Shown here one piece after another: positions 40,941-49,336 of a DNA stretch of 64,000 bases. Made by a program: the position numbers and the translations under genes. Below the pieces are notes generated by a model. It had not been told where the DNA came from, ran no database searches, and saw nothing but the letters and a program-made list of their open reading frames with translations. Every line of letters starts with the position of its first letter. Position 1 is the stretch's first letter. This stretch comes from Pseudomonas sp. Q1-7 (lineage in GTDB: Bacteria > Pseudomonadota > Gammaproteobacteria > Pseudomonadales > Pseudomonadaceae): contig NZ_CP116304.1 in NCBI RefSeq assembly GCF_028010285.1, forward strand, positions 3,116,501-3,180,500. The letters are read 5' to 3'.

Positions 40941-42815
40941 ATGCGCATCCTCCGCCGGGTTCTCTGGCTGGTGCTATTCCTGCTGCTGGCCGGACTGGCA
41001 GTCGTCCTTTATTACGTCGCCAACCCCAACCTTCCGGTTTACCGGGCGCCCGACCAGTTGCACTACCTGGACCAGTGGCAGGACCAGGAGCGCCAGACCT
41101 ACTACTACACGCCCCAGGGCACCACGGTTAAGGGCCTGCGCTACGAATGGTTCACCGCGTTGGAACTGCCCTTCTCCCGCGACAGGTTCGCCCGTCCCGA
41201 CTACCTGGCGCGCTTCGGCTTCCTGATCGATCCGCAGCAGAAGGCCACCCCGCTGAACCCCGGCAACCTGCCGGTGGGCATGGCGCGCCATCAGGACGAG
41301 AAGACCGGCGCGCACTACCTCGATATCAGCTGCGCCGCCTGCCATACCGGTGAGCTGCGCTACAACGGCCAGGCCGTGCGCATCGACGGCGGCGCCGCCC
41401 TGCACTCCCTCGCCTCCACCGTGCCCACGCTGCGCGGTGGCGGCTTCGGCCAGGCGCTGGGCATGAGCATGGCCTTCACCTACTACAACCCGCTGAAGTT
41501 CAGCCGCTTCGCCGAAGCCGTGTTGGGCGAGCGCTACCCGGAGGGCAAGGCGGAACTGCGCAAGGACTTCAAGCAGGTACTCGACCGCCTGCTGGGCACC
41601 GCCTGGAACGATACCCATCGCGGCCTCTATCCCACCGAGGAAGGCTTCGGCCGCACCGACGCGTTCGGCCGCATTGCCAACAGCGTCTATGGCGACGCCA
41701 TCAACCCGGAGAACTACCGCATCGCCGACGCGCCGGTGAGCTACCCGCACCTCTGGGACATCTGGAAATTCGACTGGGTCCAGTGGAACGCCTCGGCCAT
41801 GCAGCCCATGGCCCGCAACGTCGGCGAAGCCCTCGGCGTCGGCGCCACCCTGCACCTGTTCCAGCCCAATGGCAGCGCGGTGCCGGAAGCCGACCGCTAC
41901 GCCTCCAGCGTACGGGTACGCGACCTCCACACCCTGGAGGAAACCCTGAAGAAGCTGGCCCCGCCCACCTGGCCGGAGGCGGTCTTTGGCAAGGTGGATC
42001 TGGCCCGTGCCAGCCAGGGTCGCGCGCTGTTCGTCGAGAACTGTGCCTACTGCCACGCCCCCAAGGTCGTGCCGCCGGATCGCCGCATGGCCCTCGACCG
42101 CGACCCGGAATGGCATATGCGCGTGGTGCCCATCGAAGAAATCGGCACCGACTCCACCACCGCCGACAACATCGCCGACCATCGTTTCGACGTCAGCAAG
42201 CTGGGCTGGACCCGCGAGCAGTTGGCCAAGCTGGACGTGAAGCTGTTCGACGGCAGCCTGGAGCGGATCGACTTCACGCGCATTTCCAGCGCCCAGGGCC
42301 TGGCCTACATCACCGCTTTCGTCGAGAACCAGGCCTACAAGCAGGCCGGCATTTCCGGTGAGGAACGCGCCCGCATGGACGGTTTCGGCCTGCCCATCGG
42401 CGTGCAGGAAAAACGCGGCTACAAGCCCCGGCCGCTGGACGGCATCTGGGCCACCCCGCCCTTCCTGCACAACGGCTCGGTGCCCAACCTGTTCCAGCTG
42501 TTGTCGCCGGTCAGCGAACGGGCCAGCCAGTTCCATGTCGGCAGCTTCGAGTACGACCCGAAGTTCGTCGGTTTCCAGACCGCCGAGTTCCCCGGCAGCT
42601 TCCTGCTGGACACCCGCCTCAAGGGCAACGGCAACCAGGGCCATGAATTTCGCGACGGCTGCCGCAAGGACGGCGTGATCGGCCGCTTCCTGTCCCCGGA
42701 CGAACGCCTGGCAGTGATCGAGTACCTCAAGGTGCTCGGCAACCCGGCGCTGGAAGACCGGCTCACCCCGGTGCAAGCCCGCCCCTGGACCCCAGGCCCT
42801 GCGTGCGAGGGCTGA
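40941..42815 (+). CDS. Membrane-anchored diheme cytochrome c (RoxA-like/di-heme peroxidase family)
   Basis: A 624-residue protein with an N-terminal hydrophobic segment (residues about 7-27), probably an uncleaved anchor. It has two CxxCH heme c sites: CAACH near residue 133 and CAYCH near residue 368. The spacing and length match the diheme cytochrome family that also includes rubber oxygenase RoxA, and proteins annotated as diheme cytochrome c peroxidase. PPFLHNGSVPNLFQLL is the usual end-of-fold motif of the group. AAGGA precedes the ATG. It lies 47 bases upstream of a catalase-fold protein and probably forms an operon with it. Substrate or electron partner is unknown. Confidence 0.82.
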   Translation: MRILRRVLWLVLFLLLAGLAVVLYYVANPNLPVYRAPDQLHYLDQWQDQERQTYYYTPQGTTVKGLRYEWFTALELPFSRDRFARPDYLARFGFLIDPQQKATPLNPGNLPVGMARHQDEKTGAHYLDISCAACHTGELRYNGQAVRIDGGAALHSLASTVPTLRGGGFGQALGMSMAFTYYNPLKFSRFAEAVLGERYPEGKAELRKDFKQVLDRLLGTAWNDTHRGLYPTEEGFGRTDAFGRIANSVYGDAINPENYRIADAPVSYPHLWDIWKFDWVQWNASAMQPMARNVGEALGVGATLHLFQPNGSAVPEADRYASSVRVRDLHTLEETLKKLAPPTWPEAVFGKVDLARASQGRALFVENCAYCHAPKVVPPDRRMALDRDPEWHMRVVPIEEIGTDSTTADNIADHRFDVSKLGWTREQLAKLDVKLFDGSLERIDFTRISSAQGLAYITAFVENQAYKQAGISGEERARMDGFGLPIGVQEKRGYKPRPLDGIWATPPFLHNGSVPNLFQLLSPVSERASQFHVGSFEYDPKFVGFQTAEFPGSFLLDTRLKGNGNQGHEFRDGCRKDGVIGRFLSPDERLAVIEYLKVLGNPALEDRLTPVQARPWTPGPACEG

Positions 42816-42862
42816 GCCCCCGCCCTGCCTGATGCAGAAAAAGAAAAAAGGACTCACACCCC

Positions 42863-44023
42863 ATGCTCAAGCGTTTCTGGCTCTGGCTCGGCCGACTGCT
42901 CGGCAAGCTCCTTCTCTTCGTATTGGCGGTCGGCCTGGTCGGCTGGCTGGCCGGGGAGGCCTACTACGGCTGGAAGTTCTCCGGCCCGGTGCCCAGCGAG
43001 GAAGTCATCCCCGCCGACGAAGCGGCGCAGACCCGCGCCATCATCGATGACGCCGTGCGCATCGTCGAACAGCACCGCGACAACACCCGCGTGCTGCGCG
43101 ATGCCCACGCCAAGGCCCACGGCTGCGTGAAGGCGGAAGTCAGCGTGCTGCCCGACCTCGACAGCGACCTGCGCGCCGGTGTCTTCGCCGAACCGGGCAA
43201 GACCTGGCAGGCCTGGATGCGCCTGTCCAACGGCAACGCCTACCCGCAGTTCGACAGCGCGCGCGATGCCCGTGGCATGGCGATCAAACTGCTCGACGTC
43301 CCCGGCGAGAAACTGATGAAGGGTGCCGCGCACGCCCGCGAGCAGGACTTCGTGATGTTCAACCATCCGGTGTTCTTCGTCCGCGATGTGGCCGAGTACC
43401 GGCAGAACTTCAACGCCCAGGCCAATGGCGAGAAGGTCGGTGCCTTCTTCCCGGGCTGGGACCCGCGCACCTGGGAAATCCGCCACCTGATCATCGCCCT
43501 CAAGACCCTCGCCCCCGCACCGGAAAGCCCGGTCAGCGCCACCTACAGCTCCATCGCGCCGTACAAGCTGGGCGAGGCGAACATCAAGTACCGGGTCATC
43601 CCCGATCCACAGCGCTGCCCGCCCTACCAGTTGCCGGAACAGAACACCGCGCTGCCCAACTTCCTGCGCAACGCCCTGTACCAGCAACTGTCCCTGGACC
43701 GAGTACCGGCCTGCTTCGCCCTCCAGGTGCAGAAGCAGAACGCCCAGCACTACATGCCGATCGAAGACACCAGCGTCGAGTGGGATGAGTCCGTTTCTCC
43801 CTTCATCACCGTAGCCAGCATCAAGGTGCCGGCCCAGGACTTCGACAGCCGCGAGCAGAACCTGGCCTGCGACAACCTCTCCTTCAACCCCTGGCACGCC
43901 CTGCCGGAGCACCGTCCGATCGGCGGCATCAACCGCCTGCGCAAGGCGGTGTACGAAGCGGTCAGCGCCTATCGCCACGAACGCAACGACGCAAGCGACG
44001 CAAGCGACGCAACCCAGCCTTGA
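42863..44023 (+). CDS. Membrane-anchored catalase-family heme protein
   Basis: A 386-residue protein with an N-terminal transmembrane segment (LLLFVLAVGLVGWLAGEAYYGW) and a truncated catalase fold. The distal His lies in DAHAKAHGCVKAEV, the strand MRLSNGNAYPQFDSARDARGMAIKLL is the catalase barrel motif, and the usual proximal-Tyr region appears as LRKAVYEAVSAYRHER. Such short, anchored catalase-like proteins regularly follow a diheme cytochrome gene, suggesting peroxide or organic-peroxide chemistry coupled to electron transfer in the periplasm. The C-terminus ends in a short DAS repeat encoded by a 9-bp tandem repeat. Substrate is unknown. Confidence 0.8.
   Translation: MLKRFWLWLGRLLGKLLLFVLAVGLVGWLAGEAYYGWKFSGPVPSEEVIPADEAAQTRAIIDDAVRIVEQHRDNTRVLRDAHAKAHGCVKAEVSVLPDLDSDLRAGVFAEPGKTWQAWMRLSNGNAYPQFDSARDARGMAIKLLDVPGEKLMKGAAHAREQDFVMFNHPVFFVRDVAEYRQNFNAQANGEKVGAFFPGWDPRTWEIRHLIIALKTLAPAPESPVSATYSSIAPYKLGEANIKYRVIPDPQRCPPYQLPEQNTALPNFLRNALYQQLSLDRVPACFALQVQKQNAQHYMPIEDTSVEWDESVSPFITVASIKVPAQDFDSREQNLACDNLSFNPWHALPEHRPIGGINRLRKAVYEAVSAYRHERNDASDASDATQP
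43986..44009 (+). repeat. 9-bp tandem repeat at the catalase-like C-terminus
   Basis: The unit GACGCAAGC occurs about 2.7 times in frame, encoding DASDASDAT. Copy-number change would lengthen or shorten the tail by three residues without a frameshift. Confidence 0.7.
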
Positions 44024-44364
44024 GCCTTCTCCTGTGGGGGCGAATTTATTCGCAAAGGGCAGCGCAGCTGCCCCCGGCAATTTCCCGGGGGCAGGACTTC
44101 GTCCTGCACAGCGATTGAAATCGCCCCCACAAGTATCAGCCCCGAGTCCCCGGCATCCCCACCCATCAGCCCGCCAAATCCACGGGTCACGAGGGTGCTA
44201 GCCTTTCCTCTTACCCGCCGGGCGCCAGTCCCCGCCCGGCGCAACGCCTCCGGGCCACCCCATCGACCGCGGAACCAGCCCGAGGCCAGTCCGGCTGTCC
44301 GCCCCGCCTTCACCACGAAGCCCGCCCCGGACAGCGAATGTCCACCGGTCACGGAGTCAAGACC
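44024..44364 (+). other. Intergenic region with repeat and S-methyltransferase leader
   Basis: A 341-bp gap. Its first part holds the multi-hairpin element copy B (44033-44131). The remainder (44132-44352) is C-rich, with no promoter I can name; GCCGGGCG-type short inverted segments near 44216-44260 could fold. The Shine-Dalgarno of the next gene is GGAG at 44353-44356. Confidence 0.5.
44033..44131. repeat. Multi-hairpin intergenic element (copy B, most complete)
   Basis: A 99-bp element with perfect 11-bp terminal inverted repeats (TGTGGGGGCGA / TCGCCCCCACA). Inside are five hairpins in a row: GCGAAT-TT-ATTCGC (44040-44053), GGGCAGC-GCA-GCTGCCC, a CCCCGG...CCGGGG stem, GCAGGAC-TTC-GTCCTGC and GCGATT-GA-AATCGC. 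The two outer ones are REP-type units in opposite orientation, as in REPINs. It starts 10 bases after a stop codon. Confidence 0.85.
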
Positions 44365-45324
44365 ATGGCTCAATATCGCGGCGCCCTGCCACAACTGGAG
44401 GGCGAGCTATTCCTCACCGATGGCGGCATCGAAACCACCCTGGTCTTTCACGAGGGCATCGCCCTCCCCGATTTCGCCGCCTTCGTGCTGCTCAACTACC
44501 CCGACGGCCAGGAAGCCTTGCGCAAGTACTTCCGCGCCTACTGCGACATCGCCAGCCACTACGGCACCGGGCTGATCCTGGAAAGCCCGACCTGGCGCGC
44601 CAACCCCGACTGGGCCAACCACCTCGGCTTCACGCCCCGCGGCCTGGCCGAAGCCAATCGCCAGGCCATCGACCTGCTGCTGGCATTGCGTGGCGAGGTG
44701 GAAAGCGGTCCGACCCCGGTGGTGATCAGCGGCTGCATCGGCCCCCGGGGCGACGGCTACGTCGCCGACGAAGCCATGGACGAGTTCCAGGCCCAGCAGT
44801 ACCACAGCGAGCAGATCGGCGTGTTCACCGACACCGCCGCCGACCTGGTCAGCGCCATCACCATGAACTATGTAGAGGAAGCCATGGGGATCGCCCTGGC
44901 CGCGCGCGAGGCGCACATGCCGGTGGTGATTTCCTTCACCGTGGAAACCGACGGCAGGCTGCCCACCGGCCAGGGCCTGAAAGAGGCCATCGAGCAGGTG
45001 GACGCCGTCACCGCCGGCTACCCCGCCTACTACATGATCAACTGCGCCCACCCGGACCATTTCGAGAATGTTCTCCTTCCGGGCAGCCGCTGGGTGCAAC
45101 GCATTCGCGGCCTGCGTGCCAACGCTTCGCGCAAGAGCCACGCCGAACTGAACGAAGCCACCGCCCTCGACAGCGGCGACCCCGAAGAACTCGGCGCCCA
45201 ATACGCCCGGCTGCGCAAGCGCCTGCCGCAGATCAACGTCATGGGGGGGTGCTGCGGCACCGACCATCGCCATATCGAGCAGATGGCCAAGGCCTGCAAG
45301 CCGCTGTTCCACGCGGCGCTCTGA
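44365..45324 (+). CDS. Homocysteine S-methyltransferase family protein
   Basis: A 319-residue TIM-barrel methyltransferase of the Zn-dependent homocysteine S-methyltransferase (Pfam S-methyl_trans) family. The substrate/metal motifs are LFLTDGGIETTLVF at the N-terminus, the first Zn Cys in YYMINCAHPDHF and the paired Zn cysteines in NVMGGCCGTDHRHIE. Family members transfer a methyl group from S-methylmethionine, betaine or another donor to homocysteine; the donor is not deducible. The ATG at 44365 has GGAG eight bases upstream, better than an in-frame ATG at 44338. Confidence 0.88.
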   Translation: MAQYRGALPQLEGELFLTDGGIETTLVFHEGIALPDFAAFVLLNYPDGQEALRKYFRAYCDIASHYGTGLILESPTWRANPDWANHLGFTPRGLAEANRQAIDLLLALRGEVESGPTPVVISGCIGPRGDGYVADEAMDEFQAQQYHSEQIGVFTDTAADLVSAITMNYVEEAMGIALAAREAHMPVVISFTVETDGRLPTGQGLKEAIEQVDAVTAGYPAYYMINCAHPDHFENVLLPGSRWVQRIRGLRANASRKSHAELNEATALDSGDPEELGAQYARLRKRLPQINVMGGCCGTDHRHIEQMAKACKPLFHAAL

Positions 45325-45340
45325 ACGGTCGCGCGACCCC

Positions 45341-45361
45341 TGTCGGGGCGATTTCAATCGC
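45341..45361 (+). repeat. Single REP unit after the S-methyltransferase gene
   Basis: TGTCGGGGCGATTTCAATCGC differs by one base from the end module of copy B (read on its minus strand). It stands alone, without the inner hairpins, 17 bases after the stop. Confidence 0.7.
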
Positions 45362-45487
45362 CAGCCCGGATTGAGGACCCTCCATCCCCTCTTCGACGGT
45401 GCCCGTCGTACCTTCGCCGCCTCACCGAATGCCCGACCAACGGCCTCAACTATGCTGTAGATGAACGAGGTATAGCGGGAGGCTCCC

Positions 45488-46867
45488 ATGGTCCGCTGGC
45501 TGCTTAGCAGGCTCTTGTGCCTGGCCATGCTCATGCCTGGCGCGCTGCTGGCCGCCGGAAGCGTGACCGTGCTGACCGTGGACGGCCCCATCGGGCCAGC
45601 CAGCGCCGACTACCTGAACCGCGGCATCGAATTCGCGGAAAAGGAGAAGGCGCAACTGGTGGTGATCCGTATCGATACACCCGGCGGGCTCGACACCTCC
45701 ATGCGCAGCATCATCAAGGCCATCCTCGCCAGCCCGGTGCCGGTGGCCACCTTCGTCGCCCCCAGCGGTGCGCGGGCCGCCAGCGCCGGCACCTACATTC
45801 TTTACGCCAGCCATATCGCCGCCATGGCCCCCGGCACCAACCTGGGCGCGGCGACGCCGGTGCAGATCGGCGGCATGCCGGGCCAGCCGGACCGTGACAA
45901 GCCCGGCGAGGACAAGGACGGGAAGAAGGACGACAAGGCCGGGCAGGCCAGTAACGAGGAAACCCTCACCCGCAAGCAGATCAACGACGCCGCCGCCTAC
46001 ATCCGGGGCCTGGCACAAATGCGCGGGCGCAATGCCGAGTGGGCCGAGCGCGCGGTGCGCGAATCCGTCAGCCTCTCCGCCACCGACGCCCAGCGCCTGA
46101 AGGTGGTCGACCTGCTGGCCCACGATGTCCACGACCTGCTCGCCAAGCTCGATGGCCGGACGCTGGAAATCGCCGGGCAGAAGATCACCCTGGCCACCAA
46201 GGGCGCGCCGCTGGTGCAACGCGAACCGGACTGGCGCACGCAGATCCTCGCCGTCATCACCAATCCCAGCGTGGCACTGATCCTGATGATGATCGGCGTC
46301 TACGGCCTGATCTTCGAGTTCTCCAACCCCGGCAGCGGGGTCGGCGGCGTGATCGGTGGCATCTGCCTGATCCTCGCCCTCTACGCCCTGCAACTGCTGC
46401 CGGTGAACTTTGCCGGCATCGCCCTGATCCTGCTCGGCATCCTGTTCATGGCCGCGGAAGCCTTCATGCCGAGTTTCGGCATCATCGGTTTCGGCGGCAT
46501 CGCGGCCTTCGTGGTAGGCGCGGTGATCCTGATCGACACCGAGGTGCCGGGCTACGGCATTCCGGTCGCGCTGATCGTCACCGTGGCCCTGTCCAGCGCG
46601 CTGGTGATCTTCGCCATCCTCGCCATGGCCCTGCGCGCCAGGCGCCGCGCGCTGGTCAGCGGAGACGCCGGGCTGGTGGGCAGCGAGGCGATCCTGCTCG
46701 ACCTGCTGGAGGGCGACCCGCGCAGCGGCTGGGTGCAACTGCAGGGCGAGCGATGGCGGGTACACAGTGATGCCCCGCTGAGGAGCGGCCAGCGCGTACG
46801 CGTGCTGGCGCGCAACGGACTGTTGCTGGACGTGACGGCGGATGAGCATCCGCCCAAAGGAGACTGA
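45488..46867 (+). CDS. NfeD family membrane serine protease (long form)
   Basis: A 459-residue NfeD1b-type protein. It has a signal peptide ([16 protein letters not shown]), then a ClpP-class protease domain with [14 protein letters not shown] (nucleophilic Ser in the SAG segment) and a lysine downstream in [14 protein letters not shown] cluster of 4-5 hydrophobic helices follows (about residues 255-385), and a C-terminal OB-fold NfeD domain ([16 protein letters not shown] to ARNGLLLDV). These proteases cleave stomatin-type SPFH proteins or act on membrane quality control. GGGAGG precedes the ATG. It is two bases from the SPFH gene, its classical partner. A Lys/Asp-rich insert ([18 protein letters not shown]) lies in the protease domain. 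Confidence 0.9.
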   Translation: MVRWLLSRLLCLAMLMPGALLAAGSVTVLTVDGPIGPASADYLNRGIEFAEKEKAQLVVIRIDTPGGLDTSMRSIIKAILASPVPVATFVAPSGARAASAGTYILYASHIAAMAPGTNLGAATPVQIGGMPGQPDRDKPGEDKDGKKDDKAGQASNEETLTRKQINDAAAYIRGLAQMRGRNAEWAERAVRESVSLSATDAQRLKVVDLLAHDVHDLLAKLDGRTLEIAGQKITLATKGAPLVQREPDWRTQILAVITNPSVALILMMIGVYGLIFEFSNPGSGVGGVIGGICLILALYALQLLPVNFAGIALILLGILFMAAEAFMPSFGIIGFGGIAAFVVGAVILIDTEVPGYGIPVALIVTVALSSALVIFAILAMALRARRRALVSGDAGLVGSEAILLDLLEGDPRSGWVQLQGERWRVHSDAPLRSGQRVRVLARNGLLLDVTADEHPPKGD

Positions 46868-46869
46868 AC

Positions 46870-47637
46870 ATGGCCTTCCCGCTGAGCTTTGCCACCTTCC
46901 TGTTCCTGCTGATCGTGCTGGCGGTGTCGGCCATCCGCATCCTGCGCGAATACGAGCGCGGCGTGGTGTTCCAGCTCGGGCGATTCTGGAAGGTCAAGGG
47001 ACCGGGGCTGGTCATCATCATCCCGGCCATCCAGCAGATGGTGCGGGTGGACCTGCGCACCGTGGTGCTGGACGTGCCGCCCCAGGACGTGATCTCCCGC
47101 GACAACGTTTCGGTGAAGGTGAACGCGGTGCTCTACTTCCGCGTGCTCGACCCGCAGCGCGCCATCATCCAGGTGGAGAACTTCCTCATGGCCACCAGCC
47201 AGCTGGCCCAGACCACCCTGCGCGCAGTGCTCGGCAAGCACGAGCTGGACGAAATGCTGGCCGAGCGCGAACGGCTCAACGTGGATATCCAGCAGGCGCT
47301 GGATGCACAGACCGATGCCTGGGGCATCAAGGTCTCCAATGTCGAGATCAAGCACGTCGACATCAACGAAACGATGGTTCGCGCCATCGCCCGCCAGGCC
47401 GAGGCGGAGCGCGAACGGCGGGCCAAGGTCATCCATGCCGAGGGCGAACTGCAGGCCTCGGAGAAACTCATGCAGGCAGCGGAAATGCTCAGCCGCCAGC
47501 CCGGCGCCATGCAGCTGCGCTACATGCAGACCCTGGGTTCCATCGCCGGCGACAAGACCAACACCATCGTCTTTCCCCTGCCAGTGGACTTGCTCGGCGG
47601 CGTGCACAAGGGCGGGCAAAAGGACCGGGAAGAGTGA
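46870..47637 (+). CDS. SPFH/stomatin-like slipin
   Basis: A 255-residue slipin with one N-terminal membrane segment (residues about 5-22) and an SPFH domain: [38 protein letters not shown], then [18 protein letters not shown] charged coiled coil ([23 protein letters not shown]) follows, then the hydrophobic C-terminal [12 protein letters not shown] that is the usual NfeD cleavage region. It scaffolds membrane microdomains. It is co-transcribed and likely processed by the upstream NfeD protease. Confidence 0.92.
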   Translation: MAFPLSFATFLFLLIVLAVSAIRILREYERGVVFQLGRFWKVKGPGLVIIIPAIQQMVRVDLRTVVLDVPPQDVISRDNVSVKVNAVLYFRVLDPQRAIIQVENFLMATSQLAQTTLRAVLGKHELDEMLAERERLNVDIQQALDAQTDAWGIKVSNVEIKHVDINETMVRAIARQAEAERERRAKVIHAEGELQASEKLMQAAEMLSRQPGAMQLRYMQTLGSIAGDKTNTIVFPLPVDLLGGVHKGGQKDREE

Positions 47638-47670
47638 CCAGCCCTGCGTGATCCCCTGATTTCCCCGTAC

Positions 47671-47693
47671 TTTTCAGCGGGATTCCCTGAAAA
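47671..47693. repeat. Near-perfect hairpin upstream of ald
   Basis: TTTTCAG-C-GGG pairs with CCC-TGAAAA around ATT, with two unpaired bases. It lies 34 bases after the slipin stop and 79 bases before ald, where it could be a transcript end or an operator for alanine-responsive control. Confidence 0.4.
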
Positions 47694-47771
47694 ACCGTCT
47701 TTAATCGGCGGGGGCGCGATGACCGGCTTTCTACACTTGTTCACAGGACAACAAGAACCCAGGAGGTCGCC

Positions 47772-48893
47772 ATGCGTATCGGAGTGCCGAAGGAGATCAA
47801 GAACCACGAATACCGGGTTGGCCTGACCCCGCAATCGGTGGCCGAACTGACCCGCCTGGGGCATGAAGTCTGGGTGGAAACCAGGGCCGGGGCCGACATC
47901 GGCTTCTCCGACCAGGACTACCAGGCCGCCGGCGCCAAGGTGGCCAGCGGCGCCGGCGAAGTTTTCGAGCAGGCCGAGTTGATCGTCAAGGTCAAGGAGC
48001 CCCTGACCCAGGAACGCGCCCGCCTGCGCCCCGAGCAGACCCTCTTCACCTACCTGCACCTGGCTCCCGACCGGCCCCAGACCGAGGAACTGATCGCCTC
48101 CGGCGCCACCTGCATCGCCTACGAAACCGTTACCGACAGCCACGGGCGGCTGCCGCTGCTGGCGCCCATGTCGGAAGTGGCAGGACGCATGTCCATCCAG
48201 GCCGGCGCCAGTTGCCTGGAGAAAGCCAAGGGCGGCCGTGGCGTGCTGCTCGGCGGCGTGCCTGGCGTGGCGCCGGCCAAAGTCGTGGTGCTGGGCGGAG
48301 GCGTGGTCGGCACCCACGCCCTGGCCATGGCGGTGGGCCTGGGCGCCGACGTCACGGTGCTGGACAAGAACGTGGACGCCCTGCGCCGGCTGGATGCCTT
48401 CTACGGCAGCCGCATCGCCACCCTCTACTCCACCCACGGCACTGTGCGCGAGCAGGTGCTGGCGGCGGACCTGGTCATCGGCGGCGTGCTGATTCCCGGC
48501 GCAGCGGCCCCCAAACTGGTCACCGCCGAAATGGTGGCGCGGATGCAGGAAGGCGCGGTGCTGGTGGACGTGGCCATCGACCAGGGCGGCTGCGCCGAAA
48601 CCTCGCGGGCCACCACCCATGCCGAGCCCACCTACCTGGTGGACGGCGTGGTGCACTACTGCGTGGCCAACATGCCCGGGGCCGTGGCGCGCACCTCCAC
48701 CCTGGCGCTGAACAATGCCACCCTGCCCTTCGTTATCGCCCTGGCGCAGAAGGGGACGCGCAAGGCCCTGGAGGACGACCTGCACCTGCGCCATGGCCTG
48801 AACGTGGCCAGGGGGCGCCTCACCAATGGCAGCGTCGCCGCCGCGCACCACATGGACTACGTGCACCTGGAGGAGATGCTCAAGCAATTGTGA
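47772..48893 (+). CDS. ald: Alanine dehydrogenase
   Basis: A 373-residue NAD-dependent alanine dehydrogenase that interconverts L-alanine and pyruvate plus ammonia. The N-terminus [20 protein letters not shown] carries the substrate-binding Arg, IVKVKEPL the Lys, and [10 protein letters not shown] the catalytic His. [22 protein letters not shown] is the Rossmann NAD site, and [13 protein letters not shown] and [14 protein letters not shown] are conserved. AGGAGG before the ATG is a very strong ribosome-binding site. It is monocistronic; alanine/Lrp-type control is likely but no operator is proven. Confidence 0.96.
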   Translation: MRIGVPKEIKNHEYRVGLTPQSVAELTRLGHEVWVETRAGADIGFSDQDYQAAGAKVASGAGEVFEQAELIVKVKEPLTQERARLRPEQTLFTYLHLAPDRPQTEELIASGATCIAYETVTDSHGRLPLLAPMSEVAGRMSIQAGASCLEKAKGGRGVLLGGVPGVAPAKVVVLGGGVVGTHALAMAVGLGADVTVLDKNVDALRRLDAFYGSRIATLYSTHGTVREQVLAADLVIGGVLIPGAAAPKLVTAEMVARMQEGAVLVDVAIDQGGCAETSRATTHAEPTYLVDGVVHYCVANMPGAVARTSTLALNNATLPFVIALAQKGTRKALEDDLHLRHGLNVARGRLTNGSVAAAHHMDYVHLEEMLKQL

Positions 48894-49336
48894 AAAGGCA
48901 GGTCCGGGCGACCACCTGATGGCGATTGAACGCCCCTACAGGGGGACAACCCGCCATCTGGCGTCGCCTTCCACCAGAAGGCCCAAAGCTGCACATCTTT
49001 GCCGCAAATCCGACTAGCGGCCGTTCTGTATTTGACGCCAGAATGCCAGCATTCTCGCGCTGCCGTTCGCTCTACCTGCGGCGCGCAGAAATGCCCCACT
49101 CCGGACCATAACCACTACCAGAACCGGTAAGGGCTCGCGGCCTGCCCGTACCCGGCAGCCGCGATCCTGGCTCCGCCCCCGCACCCTGCCCCCGCGCTCC
49201 ACCAGCCCGCTCCGCGATGCTGGCGCCAGCCCGTGGTTGCCGGCCGACGGCCATGGATCGACTGACCCGCAGCCGGACAAAACCCGGCACGGCAAACGGC
49301 ATACCCCTGCCAGAACACTTCGATGGATACCTTGCG
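48894..49336 (+). other. Intergenic region between ald and the third chemoreceptor
   Basis: A 443-bp gap. The first 50 bases hold a degenerate repeat copy. A long leader follows, with a stable hairpin at 49135-49164 (TCGCGG, one bulged C, CTGCC, seven-base loop, GGCAG, CCGCGA). An upstream in-frame extension of the receptor from 49217 has no ribosome-binding site. No convincing promoter is found; a sequence near 48985-49010 resembles a FliA site but with the wrong spacer. Confidence 0.5.
48899..48940 (-). repeat. Degenerate multi-hairpin element copy after ald
   Basis: On the minus strand it reads TGTAGGGGCGTTCAATCGCC (48940-48921), the end module, followed by CAGGT...ACCTG arms that correspond to the inner hairpin. 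It begins six bases after the ald stop. The other terminal module is absent. Confidence 0.6.

Noticed and set aside
43986-44009. CRISPR-like short repeat
   Set aside because: It is a 9-bp tandem repeat inside a coding region with no spacers. No CRISPR array or cas gene is visible anywhere in the window.
48985-49010. Possible FliA promoter for the third chemoreceptor
   Set aside because: CAAAG and GCCGCAAA are present but the spacer is 12 instead of 14 bases and the -10 match is poor. The site would also be over 300 bases from the start codon.
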